Positions 8,491 to 16,506 of a stretch of DNA of 64,000 nt are shown in pieces. Position 1 is the first letter of the stretch. Every line of letters begins with the position of its first letter. The stretch spans positions 3,100,001 to 3,164,000 of the forward strand of contig NZ_CP016543.2 in the NCBI RefSeq assembly GCF_001687665.2, written 5' to 3'. Under the pieces are notes generated by a model that saw nothing but the letters and a program-made list of their open reading frames with translations, ran no database searches and was not told the origin of the DNA. Made by a program: the position numbers and the translations under genes. Source of the DNA: Planococcus donghaensis (GTDB lineage Bacteria > Bacillota > Bacilli > Bacillales_A > Planococcaceae).

Positions 8491-10367
8491 CAAAAACGAA
8501 TGATTCGTTCGTCTTCCAACATACTCTCTAACTTTTGTAAAGAACGCGGATAATTTTTTATACTTGCTTTAAAGTTATTTATTGCTTCTGTACCGTCTGA
8601 ATCTCGTCTAGATAGTTCAATTCTAGGTAAAATTTTAGTGAATACTAATTGGTCAGTATATTTACTTTCTATTTCAAGAGTACGTTCTTGCTCTGGTGTT
8701 CTACTTAAGTAACCAACTAATTGCTTGTATCCTCTGCTATTCAAAGGAGCATTGGGAACCGCGTCTAGTTGATGAGATAAATCCATAATTTTTTGGGCTT
8801 CACTTTTTATAGTTTCTTCGTCATGAAGAGGTTTCGAGAATTCTTCCAATGAAAGATCAATAGCACCCACATTTACGTAAGTCTTTAATTCTCTTTCGAT
8901 TCTTTCTCTGTTTCTTCTTTCTAAGTGGCCTAATTCAATAATAAAACTGCGGTCGATTACTTTAGGACTTAACGGTTTGACGGTATGATCCATATTTACA
9001 GTTCCAATAAACCGGACATTTTTAGGAATTGAGAAATCATAAGTATAGCGTTCGATTAATTCAGCAGCATTCACATATTTCTCTTCTAATTTATTTTCAG
9101 CTGTCATACTGTTGAGTAATGATTTTGCACTTATAAAATACCGTTTACTATATAAACGAATAGAAGGCTTTTCCTTCTCTCGGGCACTCAAGAATTCAGA
9201 GAAATAGTATTCTACATGAGCTAGATTCATTTCATCCAGGCAAATCAAATGAAGATTTTCTGAATCTTGTTTTGCATCTGCTAAAGCTTCCATAAAGGGA
9301 GATGCCACATAACACTTATCAATCGGGTTAAAGTATCCGAGTAAATCTTGTGTATCTGTCCAACTTGATTGAACAGGAATCATATGAACTTTAGCCCCTT
9401 TGATGGCCTCTCCCATCGCTGAAACAATACTTGACTTACCCGTGCCAGAAGGACCACTAAGAACAACCATTGTATTTGATTGGATTCCCCTTATAAATTG
9501 TTCAATTATTACTTCGTCGTATATTAAATCATCATCTGAATTATGATAAATCAACGATTGCAGTAGACTAATCATTTTTTGCGGTTCTTCAAGAGAATAT
9601 GTTTCTTTTCTTACTTCTTCAACTACCTCATCGAGCTCCCTCAACTCTAAAACTCTATTAAAAATTTTTAGCCATTCTTTGTTTTTATTATCTAATAACA
9701 CTTCTCGGTTCTCGTATTCTTGCTCTAGAGCAGTTAACTGTTTGGTTAATTGTTGAATTTTCTTTTTTTCTCTACTTATATCTTTTTGAACATCTTTAGA
9801 CAGTAGTATCAATCTTTCAGTAAGGACTTTTTCCATGTCGCTTTCTAACTCGTTAAGTGCTTGAATATATAAAGTATCGCCTCCGAATCTTTTTAGAACT
9901 TCTTCGAAAGACTTTTCTATGCTTTTAAATTTATGAAGGTCAATAGAAAAAATACTAGTCGATGCGATTTTAGGATGTCGTATTTTATAAACTGTATTGA
10001 ATAACATACCTTCAACTAAAGGTTCACTTAGCTTTTCTTTTTTAATCGTAGCCTTCACTTCCCATTTTTCATTAGGAAGTAGTGGATTAGAGCAATATTG
10101 ATACTTGCTTCCTTCCATTTGCATGATGTAAGCAGTGATGACATAAAAATTAGTTTCTGTTACATGAAAATTTTTAATTTTACACGTTAGAGTGTTTCCT
10201 AAAGGGCCCTCACTTAATAATTCTACAAATCGAGTAATATCTTCCTCAGTAGCACTTTCATTCAACAAAGCTTCTCTTAAGTCATCTATGTCTGCCTTAC
10301 CATCGGTTTCCATCCATTGTTCGAACGAATATGTTTGATTTACTTCTTCTACAGTAACAACATCCAT
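8487..10367 (-). CDS. McrB-type AAA+ NTPase of a type IV-like restriction system
   Basis: A 626-residue AAA+ motor. Residues 1-150 form a target-recognition-like N-terminal domain. A coiled coil with many E and K runs about 175-260. The AAA core has Walker A GPSGTGKSS (about 305-313), the McrB-like VQSSWTDTQDLLGYFNP stretch, Walker B LICLDEMNLAHVEYYFSEFL, and the sensor region GTVNMDHT...IDRSF. McrB proteins assemble as GTP-driven hexamers that activate McrC. The ATG at 10367 is preceded by GGGGGATTTAAG and is preferred over an upstream in-frame start. It forms a two-gene operon with the DUF2357 nuclease. It lies 3.1 kb from brxF, and type IV enzymes are known companions of BREX loci. Confidence 0.85.
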   Translation of the reverse strand: MDVVTVEEVNQTYSFEQWMETDGKADIDDLREALLNESATEEDITRFVELLSEGPLGNTLTCKIKNFHVTETNFYVITAYIMQMEGSKYQYCSNPLLPNEKWEVKATIKKEKLSEPLVEGMLFNTVYKIRHPKIASTSIFSIDLHKFKSIEKSFEEVLKRFGGDTLYIQALNELESDMEKVLTERLILLSKDVQKDISREKKKIQQLTKQLTALEQEYENREVLLDNKNKEWLKIFNRVLELRELDEVVEEVRKETYSLEEPQKMISLLQSLIYHNSDDDLIYDEVIIEQFIRGIQSNTMVVLSGPSGTGKSSIVSAMGEAIKGAKVHMIPVQSSWTDTQDLLGYFNPIDKCYVASPFMEALADAKQDSENLHLICLDEMNLAHVEYYFSEFLSAREKEKPSIRLYSKRYFISAKSLLNSMTAENKLEEKYVNAAELIERYTYDFSIPKNVRFIGTVNMDHTVKPLSPKVIDRSFIIELGHLERRNRERIERELKTYVNVGAIDLSLEEFSKPLHDEETIKSEAQKIMDLSHQLDAVPNAPLNSRGYKQLVGYLSRTPEQERTLEIESKYTDQLVFTKILPRIELSRRDSDGTEAINNFKASIKNYPRSLQKLESMLEDERIIRFW

Positions 10368-10404
10368 CTTAAATCCCCCAATCACAGGTATATATACCTT
10401 TTTT

Positions 10405-10473
10405 TATAATATTACTTAGTAGTATTATAAACACTTCCCACTAAATAATATACATTTTTTAGTAATATAATAG
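10405..10473 (-). promoter_or_regulatory. Candidate operator repeats upstream of the McrB-like gene
   Basis: TATAATATTACT and AGTAGTATTATA form an inverted repeat around TAG (about 10405-10430), and AGTAATATAATAG recurs at 10461-10473. This cluster 40-105 nt upstream of the ATG is a plausible repressor or promoter region. No regulator can be named. Confidence 0.35.
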
Positions 10474-10787
10474 TTATTTGTTTACTATACTTATTAATAA
10501 TTTTTTAAAATTTAATGAAAGAAATTATAATGCTTTTCTTGTAATAAGTGAGTCAAAACTCTTATTGAAATTTTATTTACAATTTTAATTCACAAAAAAT
10601 TATTCAAAAGATAATGAAAGTAGCGTAGATAAGAAATTTTAATTTTCCAGTAGGTGTTTCCCTACTATTTTCTCCTGAAATATCTATTAAAATTGTCGTT
10701 CCAATTACTCGAAAGCGGCCAGTATATTTGATTCGTTTTTTAATATTAATCTTTATACATTGAAATTCAGAGATTTTAATCATAACA

Positions 10788-10841
10788 ATGAGCCAACACA
10801 AAATTAAACCTCGGTTCCAAGAACGTGCAACAGTTATTTAA
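10788..10841 (+). pseudogene. Truncated remnant of the HAIQRFQERV small-protein family inside a stem-loop
   Basis: An ATG frame of 17 codons reads MSQHKIKPRFQERATVI before TAA. It matches the first ~18 residues of the intact paralogues at 11199 and 14330 (QH..I..RFQER.T). No ribosome site or continuation is seen, so it looks like a dead copy or an excised 5' end. It is bracketed by a perfect 14-base inverted repeat (10794-10807 and 10838-10851) with a 30-base loop. Confidence 0.5.
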
Positions 10842-10929
10842 TTTTGTGTTGACGAACCGATAATCTTAAGTGAATCAAAATGCTCTATAAGAATTAATTA
10901 AATAAACCACTTTTTTTTTGAACTACCAA

Positions 10930-11029
10930 GTAGAGACTACCGTCTCTACTTTTTTATTTCTCCTAATTTATATAGATAGAGGCTACCGCCTCTACTTTTA
11001 ATGAATTAAAGAGAATAAAGGCTAACGCC
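10930..11029 (+). repeat. Tandem mini-hairpins with compensatory stem changes, leader of the 11199 gene
   Basis: Hairpin 1 is GTAGAGAC-TACC-GTCTCTAC (10930-10949) followed by six T. Hairpin 2 is TAGAGGC-TACC-GCCTCTA (10977-10994) followed by CTTTT. A third, weaker one is GGC-TAAC-GCC (11020-11029). Centres 1 and 2 are 46 bases apart. The stem pair A-T in hairpin 1 becomes G-C in hairpin 2 with the loop unchanged, which points to selection for structure. The first could act as a terminator. Confidence 0.6.
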
Positions 11030-11198
11030 ATATCGAGTGAGGGGTGAATAAAACGTGTTTTTTATCTTGCAATACATATTCAGAGGCAATTAGGAATTTC
11101 ATCTTTCTGTATTGTCACAGCGTAAAAAACCAGTATATTCATCACTTTGATAAAAAAATCACTCACCTAAAAAAAATAGAAATTTGGAGGTTTTTATC

Positions 11199-11417
11199 AT
11201 GACAATTAGTCAACATGCAATACAACGATTCCAAGAACGAGTAACAAATGAATCACCTGAATTTATCCGCCTATTTATCATAAGCGATATTCAATCCAGT
11301 ACTTTTCTATACAGTGTAGAGGATATAGCTACCTTAGAATGTAATGGCATCACGTATATCGTGGACTATCGGAACGCATCGAATCCATTTGTGAGAACGG
11401 TATATCTATCAGCATAA
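11199..11417 (+). CDS. Small HAIQRFQERV-motif protein (possibly DUF4258-like), copy 1
   Basis: A 72-residue protein starting MTISQHAIQRFQERV and ending VRTVYLSA. The ATG at 11199 follows GGAGG at 11186-11190; an in-frame TTG further upstream would place that site inside the gene and is rejected. The layout (N-terminal H.A..RF.ER helix, a central G-x-x-Y/F-x-V strand, a terminal TVY strand) recalls DUF4258/BrnT-like small proteins, but this is weak fold-level similarity. It is clearly paralogous to the gene at 14330 (about half the residues shared). It lies downstream of tandem mini-hairpins and upstream of an unrelated 167-residue gene. Function unknown; an RNA-binding or toxin-like role is only speculation. 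Confidence 0.7.
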   Translation: MTISQHAIQRFQERVTNESPEFIRLFIISDIQSSTFLYSVEDIATLECNGITYIVDYRNASNPFVRTVYLSA

Positions 11418-11494
11418 ATTCAAATACCGATTGATAGATATACCTTTTACAAACCCATAACTAAACAAGAAGAATTAGAAGGAGCTGTTGTGTC

Positions 11495-11998
11495 ATGTTA
11501 AGTAACGAAGATCAAAAAGGGTTCGCACAGATATTTGAAGAAACATTTGGGTATTTACTAAATGAATTCGAGGAACAGCAAGAAGAAGTACCAAAAAAAT
11601 TCGCAGTTGTGCGAAAAGGCCTGCAGATCAAAAATTTTAAGAGTAAGCAACTACTCCCACCGCTAAGCAAGGCACAAGAGTCTCGTGCAATTTCAATTGC
11701 ACTTCAAGAGATTCGAAAAACGAGAGAATACACACTTACGATTTTCGATCACCAAACCACTGAATTGAATCGTGTATATGCTAGTTACCCACTCCTCTTA
11801 GCTAAAAAGTTCGATAAAATTTATTCGGAAGCTTTTCAAAGCATTCAAAACGTAACGAGTAACGCGGAGCATTTCATTACTGGAGATTTTCATAATATCG
11901 AAGCTGTAAGAAATGATTTAAGACTAATTCCATCATTAAAGGAAAAACGTTTATCCGTTTTATCTAGCATTCTAGACGTCTACAATCAAAAAAGATAA
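11495..11998 (+). CDS. Hypothetical protein, helical, 167 residues
   Basis: No family recognised. The protein is soluble, lacks cysteine, and is predicted mostly helical. An acidic N-terminal stretch (NEFEEQQEEV, about 24-33) is followed by a basic patch (VRKGLQIKNFKSKQ), then long amphipathic helices to the end. A clear site (GAAGGAG) precedes the ATG at 11495. It follows the small HAIQRFQERV gene by 77 nt on the same strand and probably shares its transcript. A minus-strand helicase-like gene converges on it across a terminator. Confidence 0.65.
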   Translation: MLSNEDQKGFAQIFEETFGYLLNEFEEQQEEVPKKFAVVRKGLQIKNFKSKQLLPPLSKAQESRAISIALQEIRKTREYTLTIFDHQTTELNRVYASYPLLLAKKFDKIYSEAFQSIQNVTSNAEHFITGDFHNIEAVRNDLRLIPSLKEKRLSVLSSILDVYNQKR

Positions 11999-12029
11999 CT
12001 CTCATAACGCTTCATTAATCGATATGAAA

Positions 12030-12063
12030 AAACAGAGCCCATCATTTAATGTTGAGCTCTGTT
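12030..12063 (-). terminator. Intrinsic terminator of the helicase-like gene
   Basis: Arms AACAGAGC and GCTCTGTT, followed on the minus strand by six T, 14 nt beyond the stop of the 12077-14005 gene. It also sits between two convergent genes. Confidence 0.7.
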
Positions 12064-12076
12064 CCACTATTATCAC

Positions 12077-14005
12077 CTATGACTTTGAAAAATAAATTAC
12101 CTCTTTATTCACTTTCCCACCTTGTACTGATTTTTCAATAATATCGAGTTCATTTCGTCGAAAAACCGCTGTGATAATCTTTCTTTTCTTTGGGTCATGC
12201 CAATGTTGATTTAATAAGTTCTTCAGTGCACTTCCGTTCGTAACTTTCCCTACTGCTGCGGGCAACTTAATATTTTCATTTATAATTTTCTCAGCTGCCT
12301 CTTTAACTTTTTCGTCTAATCTCGCCTCAAACTTCGAATCTTTTTCTACGTCCGTTTGAATCAAGCTGACTTTCCCATCAAACATCTTCATCATTCCTTC
12401 AATTAAATGATCAAAATTAGTTGCTATGAATATGTGCACGGTCTCATCAGATGAAACCGATAAATTGCGGATATTACTTCGGCTAATTATTTGAAACAGT
12501 TCTGCCCGCAAACTTTCTTCATAGATTTTTTCAATTCGTTCATCAGCAAACCAAGCGTTCTTGTTCTTCTTGTCTTTCACTTCCATTGAAAAATCGAGTG
12601 GCAAAACCGCGTTCTCATATAAGCTAATCGCCATGGCTTTGTAATAGCTGGCAGTCCTATTGGGTAATGACGTTAAGTACAAACTGTTTTGATCTGACAG
12701 GTAATTTTTCCCAACTGTATTCAATAAGTTAATCGGTAACGTAGAATCATCTGAGTCAGATATTTGGAAGTAGGTTTCAAAATTTTCTTTACTAATCACG
12801 TTCAATTTCACGTATTCCTTAATCTCAAATTTACTCATAATTGGAAACGGTACAATGCCTAAATTCTGCTGTATCTTTTGAATATCACTTGCTATTAACT
12901 TTTGGGTTGAGAACCCTCTCATGATTCTTCTCTTTCTAGCAGAAGTGTTTATACGTTGTTGGTGAATCGTTAATCGTTCATACTTCGTGTGATTGACCGA
13001 GGAATGAAGCCTATATTCTTTATTGTAGATTTCTCGCGTATGGGAAGCCGTTCCATCAAGAATCAGAATTGAACAGCCTGACTTTCGATAATCAATTCTC
13101 CTGCTACAAATAATCTTTTTATGATCCGAATAGCTTTCTGAGTAAAAACCTGTGTCTATGTATCCTGTCGCATCCACGTAAACCAATTTCTTAAACCACT
13201 GAAAAATCCCTATACTCTCTGCTTTACTCATCTTTTCCATGTGATTTTCTACTATTTCAAAAAACTTTATTAGCACTTCTCGATATATCTCACTATCTAA
13301 GTGAGATATCAGTGCTTTAGTTTTAACTTCTTTATTTTGCAGAAATTCTCTGGCCAATAGAATTTGAATTAAGCTACGAATCATGATTTGTTGTTCACTA
13401 GTAAAAATATGGCCACCGGCTTTGAAACAATCATCTAGCCACTCCAACCCTTTGCCTAATTCGAATGTAGTACTGTCAACAAACACTGGAGCTTCATCAA
13501 TAATTAGGACTCTTTTTCGGTCTTTCCAAACTTTAAATGCTGACAAGTGATTGGTTGTTCCCTCATTCAAAATTAAATTTTTCAATCGTTCATGAGTAAT
13601 GATGACAAATTGATAGTCTGAAATGAACGCTTTCACCTGATGGTAATTTTCACTATCCACATATAAAACTCCATTTGGATACCCTTCTGCAAAAGACGCT
13701 AATTCTTTTATTTGTTTTTTTTCACGCAAAACAATCAAGCCGCTAACTGAGCTTCGATTTTCCAGATTTTTTTTGATAAATATTTTCAATGCAGTTGTCT
13801 TCCCATGCCCTGGTAAAGCATTTAAGACCTCATAAACTGAATCAATCTCGCTTCTCTCCATAAACGTGTCAAAAAATTCTAAACTCTCTATTAATGCTTC
13901 CGTTTTCAACGTTTTTAAATACTCTTTCGAAAAATCTCTTTCCCATCCGGTATACCACTTTTCTTTTATCTCTAGCATCGATTGTCCCATCCATTCATTT
14001 AACAT
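12077..14005 (-). CDS. Orphan helicase-like P-loop ATPase
   Basis: A 642-residue protein not assigned to a named family. Walker A is ALPGHGKTTA (about residues 63-72) and Walker B is RVLIIDEAPVF (about 165-175). A segment CSILILDGTASHTREIYN (about 310) is placed and shaped like superfamily 2 motif III. The second half (VHIFIATNFDHLIEGMMKMF, about 535, onwards) may hold the second RecA-like lobe, but conserved motifs V/VI are not obvious. The start is uncertain: the ATG at 14005 lacks a good site, and an ATG nine codons downstream sits behind GGATGG. It is monocistronic inside the island between the two hairpin-led small genes. Roles in plasmid-type replication or defence are both possible. 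Confidence 0.7.
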   Translation of the reverse strand: MLNEWMGQSMLEIKEKWYTGWERDFSKEYLKTLKTEALIESLEFFDTFMERSEIDSVYEVLNALPGHGKTTALKIFIKKNLENRSSVSGLIVLREKKQIKELASFAEGYPNGVLYVDSENYHQVKAFISDYQFVIITHERLKNLILNEGTTNHLSAFKVWKDRKRVLIIDEAPVFVDSTTFELGKGLEWLDDCFKAGGHIFTSEQQIMIRSLIQILLAREFLQNKEVKTKALISHLDSEIYREVLIKFFEIVENHMEKMSKAESIGIFQWFKKLVYVDATGYIDTGFYSESYSDHKKIICSRRIDYRKSGCSILILDGTASHTREIYNKEYRLHSSVNHTKYERLTIHQQRINTSARKRRIMRGFSTQKLIASDIQKIQQNLGIVPFPIMSKFEIKEYVKLNVISKENFETYFQISDSDDSTLPINLLNTVGKNYLSDQNSLYLTSLPNRTASYYKAMAISLYENAVLPLDFSMEVKDKKNKNAWFADERIEKIYEESLRAELFQIISRSNIRNLSVSSDETVHIFIATNFDHLIEGMMKMFDGKVSLIQTDVEKDSKFEARLDEKVKEAAEKIINENIKLPAAVGKVTNGSALKNLLNQHWHDPKKRKIITAVFRRNELDIIEKSVQGGKVNKEVIYFSKS

Positions 14006-14210
14006 CCATATTTAAAGAGCTAGTCGACCATAGCATTATGAAATGGAACTCTTCACAGCGCGGTTAAAATTTAACCTCTTCTTTCTTCTATATCGGCGTA
14101 CAGCACACATTTTTTAACTTCGAAAATCAAAAAGAATGCATTAAAAAGTGAATCAAATGACTTTATAGAAATGATCAATATCCATCCACTTTTTTGAGAA
14201 TGAATATGTA
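14006..14210. other. Non-coding leader region between divergent genes
   Basis: This stretch separates the divergent helicase-like gene and the 14330 gene and should contain both promoters. No clear -35/-10 pair could be chosen. Confidence 0.4.
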
Positions 14211-14285
14211 GTCTTTTTGTTCCTCCGGGAAATGATGGGATAGTGAAATATGTTAGTCTCTTTTGCCCCTCCGGGGGACTTAGGG
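14211..14285 (+). repeat. Tandem UNCG-loop mini-hairpins, leader of the 14330 gene
   Basis: TTCC-TCCG-GGAA (14220-14231) and CCCC-TCCG-GGGG (14266-14277) are 4-bp stems capped by the same UCCG tetraloop. Their centres are 46 bases apart. Two T-A pairs become C-G pairs between the copies. Flanks also repeat (TAGTCT...TTTTG before, GGGATAGTGA / AGGGTGAT after), so the unit is a diverged tandem repeat of about 46 bases. Confidence 0.6.
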
Positions 14286-14329
14286 TGATTTAAAAATTAT
14301 TTATTACAAAAATCGAGGAGGAATTCGTA

Positions 14330-14545
14330 ATGTCAATTACAAACCATGCAATTCAACGTTTTCAAGAAAGAGTCACAGAAGAGTCCGAAAGTTTTATTCG
14401 TTCTTATATTTGCTCTGCTGTAAAAGCTAGTACGCTGCTTTATAGAATAAATGGGATTGAAAAATGGGAATTTGAAGGTATTGTTTTCATAATTGATTCA
14501 AAAAGTGGGAATACTCCCGTAGTGCGTACGGTTTATCTTGCTTAA
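14330..14545 (+). CDS. Small HAIQRFQERV-motif protein (possibly DUF4258-like), copy 2
   Basis: A 71-residue paralogue of the 11199 product, sharing the N-terminal HAIQRFQERVT.ES..FIR block and the C-terminal VVRTVYLA. The central region (KASTLLYRINGIEKWEFEG) keeps the pattern of a beta hairpin ending in G-I-V-F-I-I-D. GAGGAGG lies just before the ATG. It follows a pair of UNCG-type mini-hairpins by about 50 nt and is followed by another hairpin and a zinc-ribbon gene. Function unknown. Two intact copies plus one remnant within 4 kb suggest duplication inside a mobile or defence island. Confidence 0.7.
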   Translation: MSITNHAIQRFQERVTEESESFIRSYICSAVKASTLLYRINGIEKWEFEGIVFIIDSKSGNTPVVRTVYLA

Positions 14546-14553
14546 ATTGTTGA

Positions 14554-14581
14554 GATCGGGCGACTTTTCTGTTGTCCGGTC
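14554..14581 (+). terminator. Hairpin after the second small-protein gene
   Basis: GATCGGGCGAC and GTTGTCCGGTC pair over 11 positions with three G-U wobbles around a TTTTCT loop. The tail is TTATATATATT, not a clean T run. It could be a weak terminator or an RNA-processing stem between the 14330 and 14627 genes. Confidence 0.5.
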
Positions 14582-14626
14582 TTATATATATTATGACTAA
14601 ATTAATTATCCTTAGGAGGAATTCAT

Positions 14627-15001
14627 ATGTTACTTATGCCGCGTAAAGAATACGTAGTACATTGCAGAGATATAGACCAAATAGAGTATCGATGGCACTT
14701 AGATATGCAACCTGGGAAAAAGTCCTGGCTGGTTGTCAATAAAATAATCGAACCGGGACTTATTTTTAAAGACCACTTAATATTGTCAGTTGAAGAGTTA
14801 ATAGCTCCTCAATCAAGTTCTACTTTTTATAATTCAACTAAAAAAGCGATTTCAAAAAATGAATTCGACTTTGCTAGTGATACATCAGATTTTATTCACG
14901 CTGGCAACCCTTTGTATGGTGATGCTTACAGATGTCACATTTGCGATGGTGTAGTAACAAATAATCGCTGTTCTAGCTGCATGTTTGATTGGGACGATTA
15001 A
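14627..15001 (+). CDS. Hypothetical protein with C-terminal zinc ribbon
   Basis: A 124-residue protein of unknown function. The C-terminus carries CHIC (about residues 103-106) and CSSC (about 115-118), a compact zinc ribbon, then an acidic end (FDWDD). The N-terminal ~70 residues look like a beta-rich domain (YVVHCRDIDQIEYRWHLDM..KKSWLVVNK). GGAGGAATTCAT precedes the ATG; the same leader wording (GAGGAGGAATTC) precedes the 14330 gene, hinting at shared ancestry of the two start regions. It probably forms the distal gene of the 14330 unit. Confidence 0.65.
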   Translation: MLLMPRKEYVVHCRDIDQIEYRWHLDMQPGKKSWLVVNKIIEPGLIFKDHLILSVEELIAPQSSSTFYNSTKKAISKNEFDFASDTSDFIHAGNPLYGDAYRCHICDGVVTNNRCSSCMFDWDD

Positions 15002-15013
15002 GTAAATAAAAGA

Positions 15014-15042
15014 AATGGGAAGAGTCTATTCGACTCCTCCCA
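15014..15042 (+). terminator. Hairpin downstream of the zinc-ribbon gene
   Basis: ATGGGAAGAGTC pairs with GACTCCTCCCAT (one bulge), 12 nt after the stop. There is no T run, so termination strength is uncertain. Confidence 0.5.
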
Positions 15043-15190
15043 TCCTACTACAACGCTAACCAACTGAGGAACAAATTTAAAAACGAGCTCGATAGAATAT
15101 CAAACTTAGGCATAGCTTTTTAATTTTAAATCCCATTTTTTACTTCAAATCATTCTTTACCAACAATATGAGCCAAATGAGCCAAATAAT

Positions 15191-16135
15191 TTACTTATGG
15201 TATATAACCGCATCCATGGAAGGGAGTGTAATTTGATGTCCTACTACTGATTCATATGTGTTGGATCCTGTTAGTTCTCCATAAACAGTAATTGTATCTC
15301 CATCATAAATGCCTTCCATTCCTCCCCACCTTTGGGAAGTCACATATAATATTTCGTCAGGACGGCCATCAATTTGCAAGCGTAGAAACGTGTTGGTGGT
15401 ACTTCTACCTAGTTCATTCACTCCCTCCTCTTCTTGAATTTGTAAGACTTGCCCAGTGAAAGAAGTAGGAGTCTCATTAAATTTAAAAGGGTTTTTTTCT
15501 AACTCTTTATAAAGAATTTTTTCCTTTGCATAATATGCGTATACTTCTTCTATTTCATGAGCTTCATTTACTTCAAAACTATCATCGAATCTAAAATCAT
15601 ACCCTACTCCATCTACAGCTGTACTGAACCAAAAAGTAGTTGATGCAGGGAATTTTTCATTAAAATCTTCTTCCGTAGAGATTTCATCTTGTATAAAAGA
15701 ATTTTTCGCTTTTGTTACGGGTATTCTTATTAGCGTATATATCATAGAGCTAGGTAATGGCAAACTATTGAAATGGGCGTCATCGAATGTATAACTTATC
15801 AGTCCACCTGTTACTGTTGTCTCTACTTCTTTATAAGACAATCGCTCTACATACTCATCAAGTACGTCATATTTTTCTCCCCAGCTGTCTGGGTGACCAC
15901 TATTCAATATTATTTCTACTATTGTGCCTTCAGGCAATGCTGTTTCGTATTCAATATGCAATGAATTTTCTTCTTTGTTAAACTCCGAAGTCTTCAAGTC
16001 AATATCCAGACTTTTTTCATTAAGCAGTGTTTTTTCTTCCTGTTCTTCAACCTCAATTTGATTTGACACTGTTTCTACTGATCCGCACCCTGCTACTATT
16101 AGCATACAGAATACTACAACGATAATCTTCTTCAT
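15191..16135 (-). CDS. Lipoprotein with C-terminal OB-fold-like domain
   Basis: A 314-residue exported protein starting MKKIIVVVFCMLIVAGC, a type II signal peptide with lipobox IVAGC, so it is anchored to the outer face of the membrane. A linker rich in E follows. The middle domain resembles beta-sandwich domains of Bacillota lipoproteins. The C-terminal ~85 residues (FTGQVLQIQEE ... YDGDTITVYGELTG) look like an OB fold of the tRNA_anti-like type seen in other lipoproteins. AGGTGG before the ATG at 16135 decides the start over an in-frame GTG nine bases upstream. Function unknown. Confidence 0.75.
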   Translation of the reverse strand: MKKIIVVVFCMLIVAGCGSVETVSNQIEVEEQEEKTLLNEKSLDIDLKTSEFNKEENSLHIEYETALPEGTIVEIILNSGHPDSWGEKYDVLDEYVERLSYKEVETTVTGGLISYTFDDAHFNSLPLPSSMIYTLIRIPVTKAKNSFIQDEISTEEDFNEKFPASTTFWFSTAVDGVGYDFRFDDSFEVNEAHEIEEVYAYYAKEKILYKELEKNPFKFNETPTSFTGQVLQIQEEEGVNELGRSTTNTFLRLQIDGRPDEILYVTSQRWGGMEGIYDGDTITVYGELTGSNTYESVVGHQITLPSMDAVIYHK

Positions 16136-16249
16136 AATAACCACCTAAAATGTATTTTTGGGACTTCGTTCCTTTTCTAGCTTACTATTTTTCTCCTTAA
16201 ACTAAAACAAAGAATATAACTTATTTAGTTTAAATTATTTATTTTAAAG

Positions 16250-16432
16250 GTTATTATTGGAAGATTTTATGATTTACAGGCAGAAGAAGCTTCAAAGCTC
16301 GCTTTATTACTATGGCCAGATCATACATTAGAGGAATTTGTTCAAGAAATGAATCAGCTTATTATTTAGGACGACTCCACTATTTTCTTAGCCTATCGCA
16401 ACAACGAAGTAATTGGATTTGTACAATGTTAA
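16250..16432 (+). pseudogene. Dead GNAT acetyltransferase fragment (AAC(6')-like N-terminus)
   Basis: The frame reads IIGRFYDLQAEEASKLALLL then WPDHTLEEFVQEM...LII, a TAG stop, and then continues DDSTIFLAYRNNEVIGFVQC before a TAA. This is the recognisable first third of an aminoglycoside 6'-N-acetyltransferase-like GNAT protein, with an internal stop, no start and no acetyl-CoA-binding region. It is a relic, not a working resistance gene. Confidence 0.7.
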
Positions 16433-16506
16433 CTACGAAATAATTAGATTGAAGAGACAAGTTCAAATCCTGTTGGGTATTTAGAGAAGAGTAGCTCGGT
16501 GGTGCA

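Noticed and set aside
10604-10801. 65-codon minus-strand open frame
   Set aside because: No ribosome site and no protein-like character; its start lies on the antisense of the remnant small-protein sequence.
10930-14545. Complete type III toxin-antitoxin system
   Set aside because: The downstream proteins (71-72 residues) are much shorter than known ToxN-like toxins and show no clear similarity; kept only as one hypothesis for the hairpin leaders.
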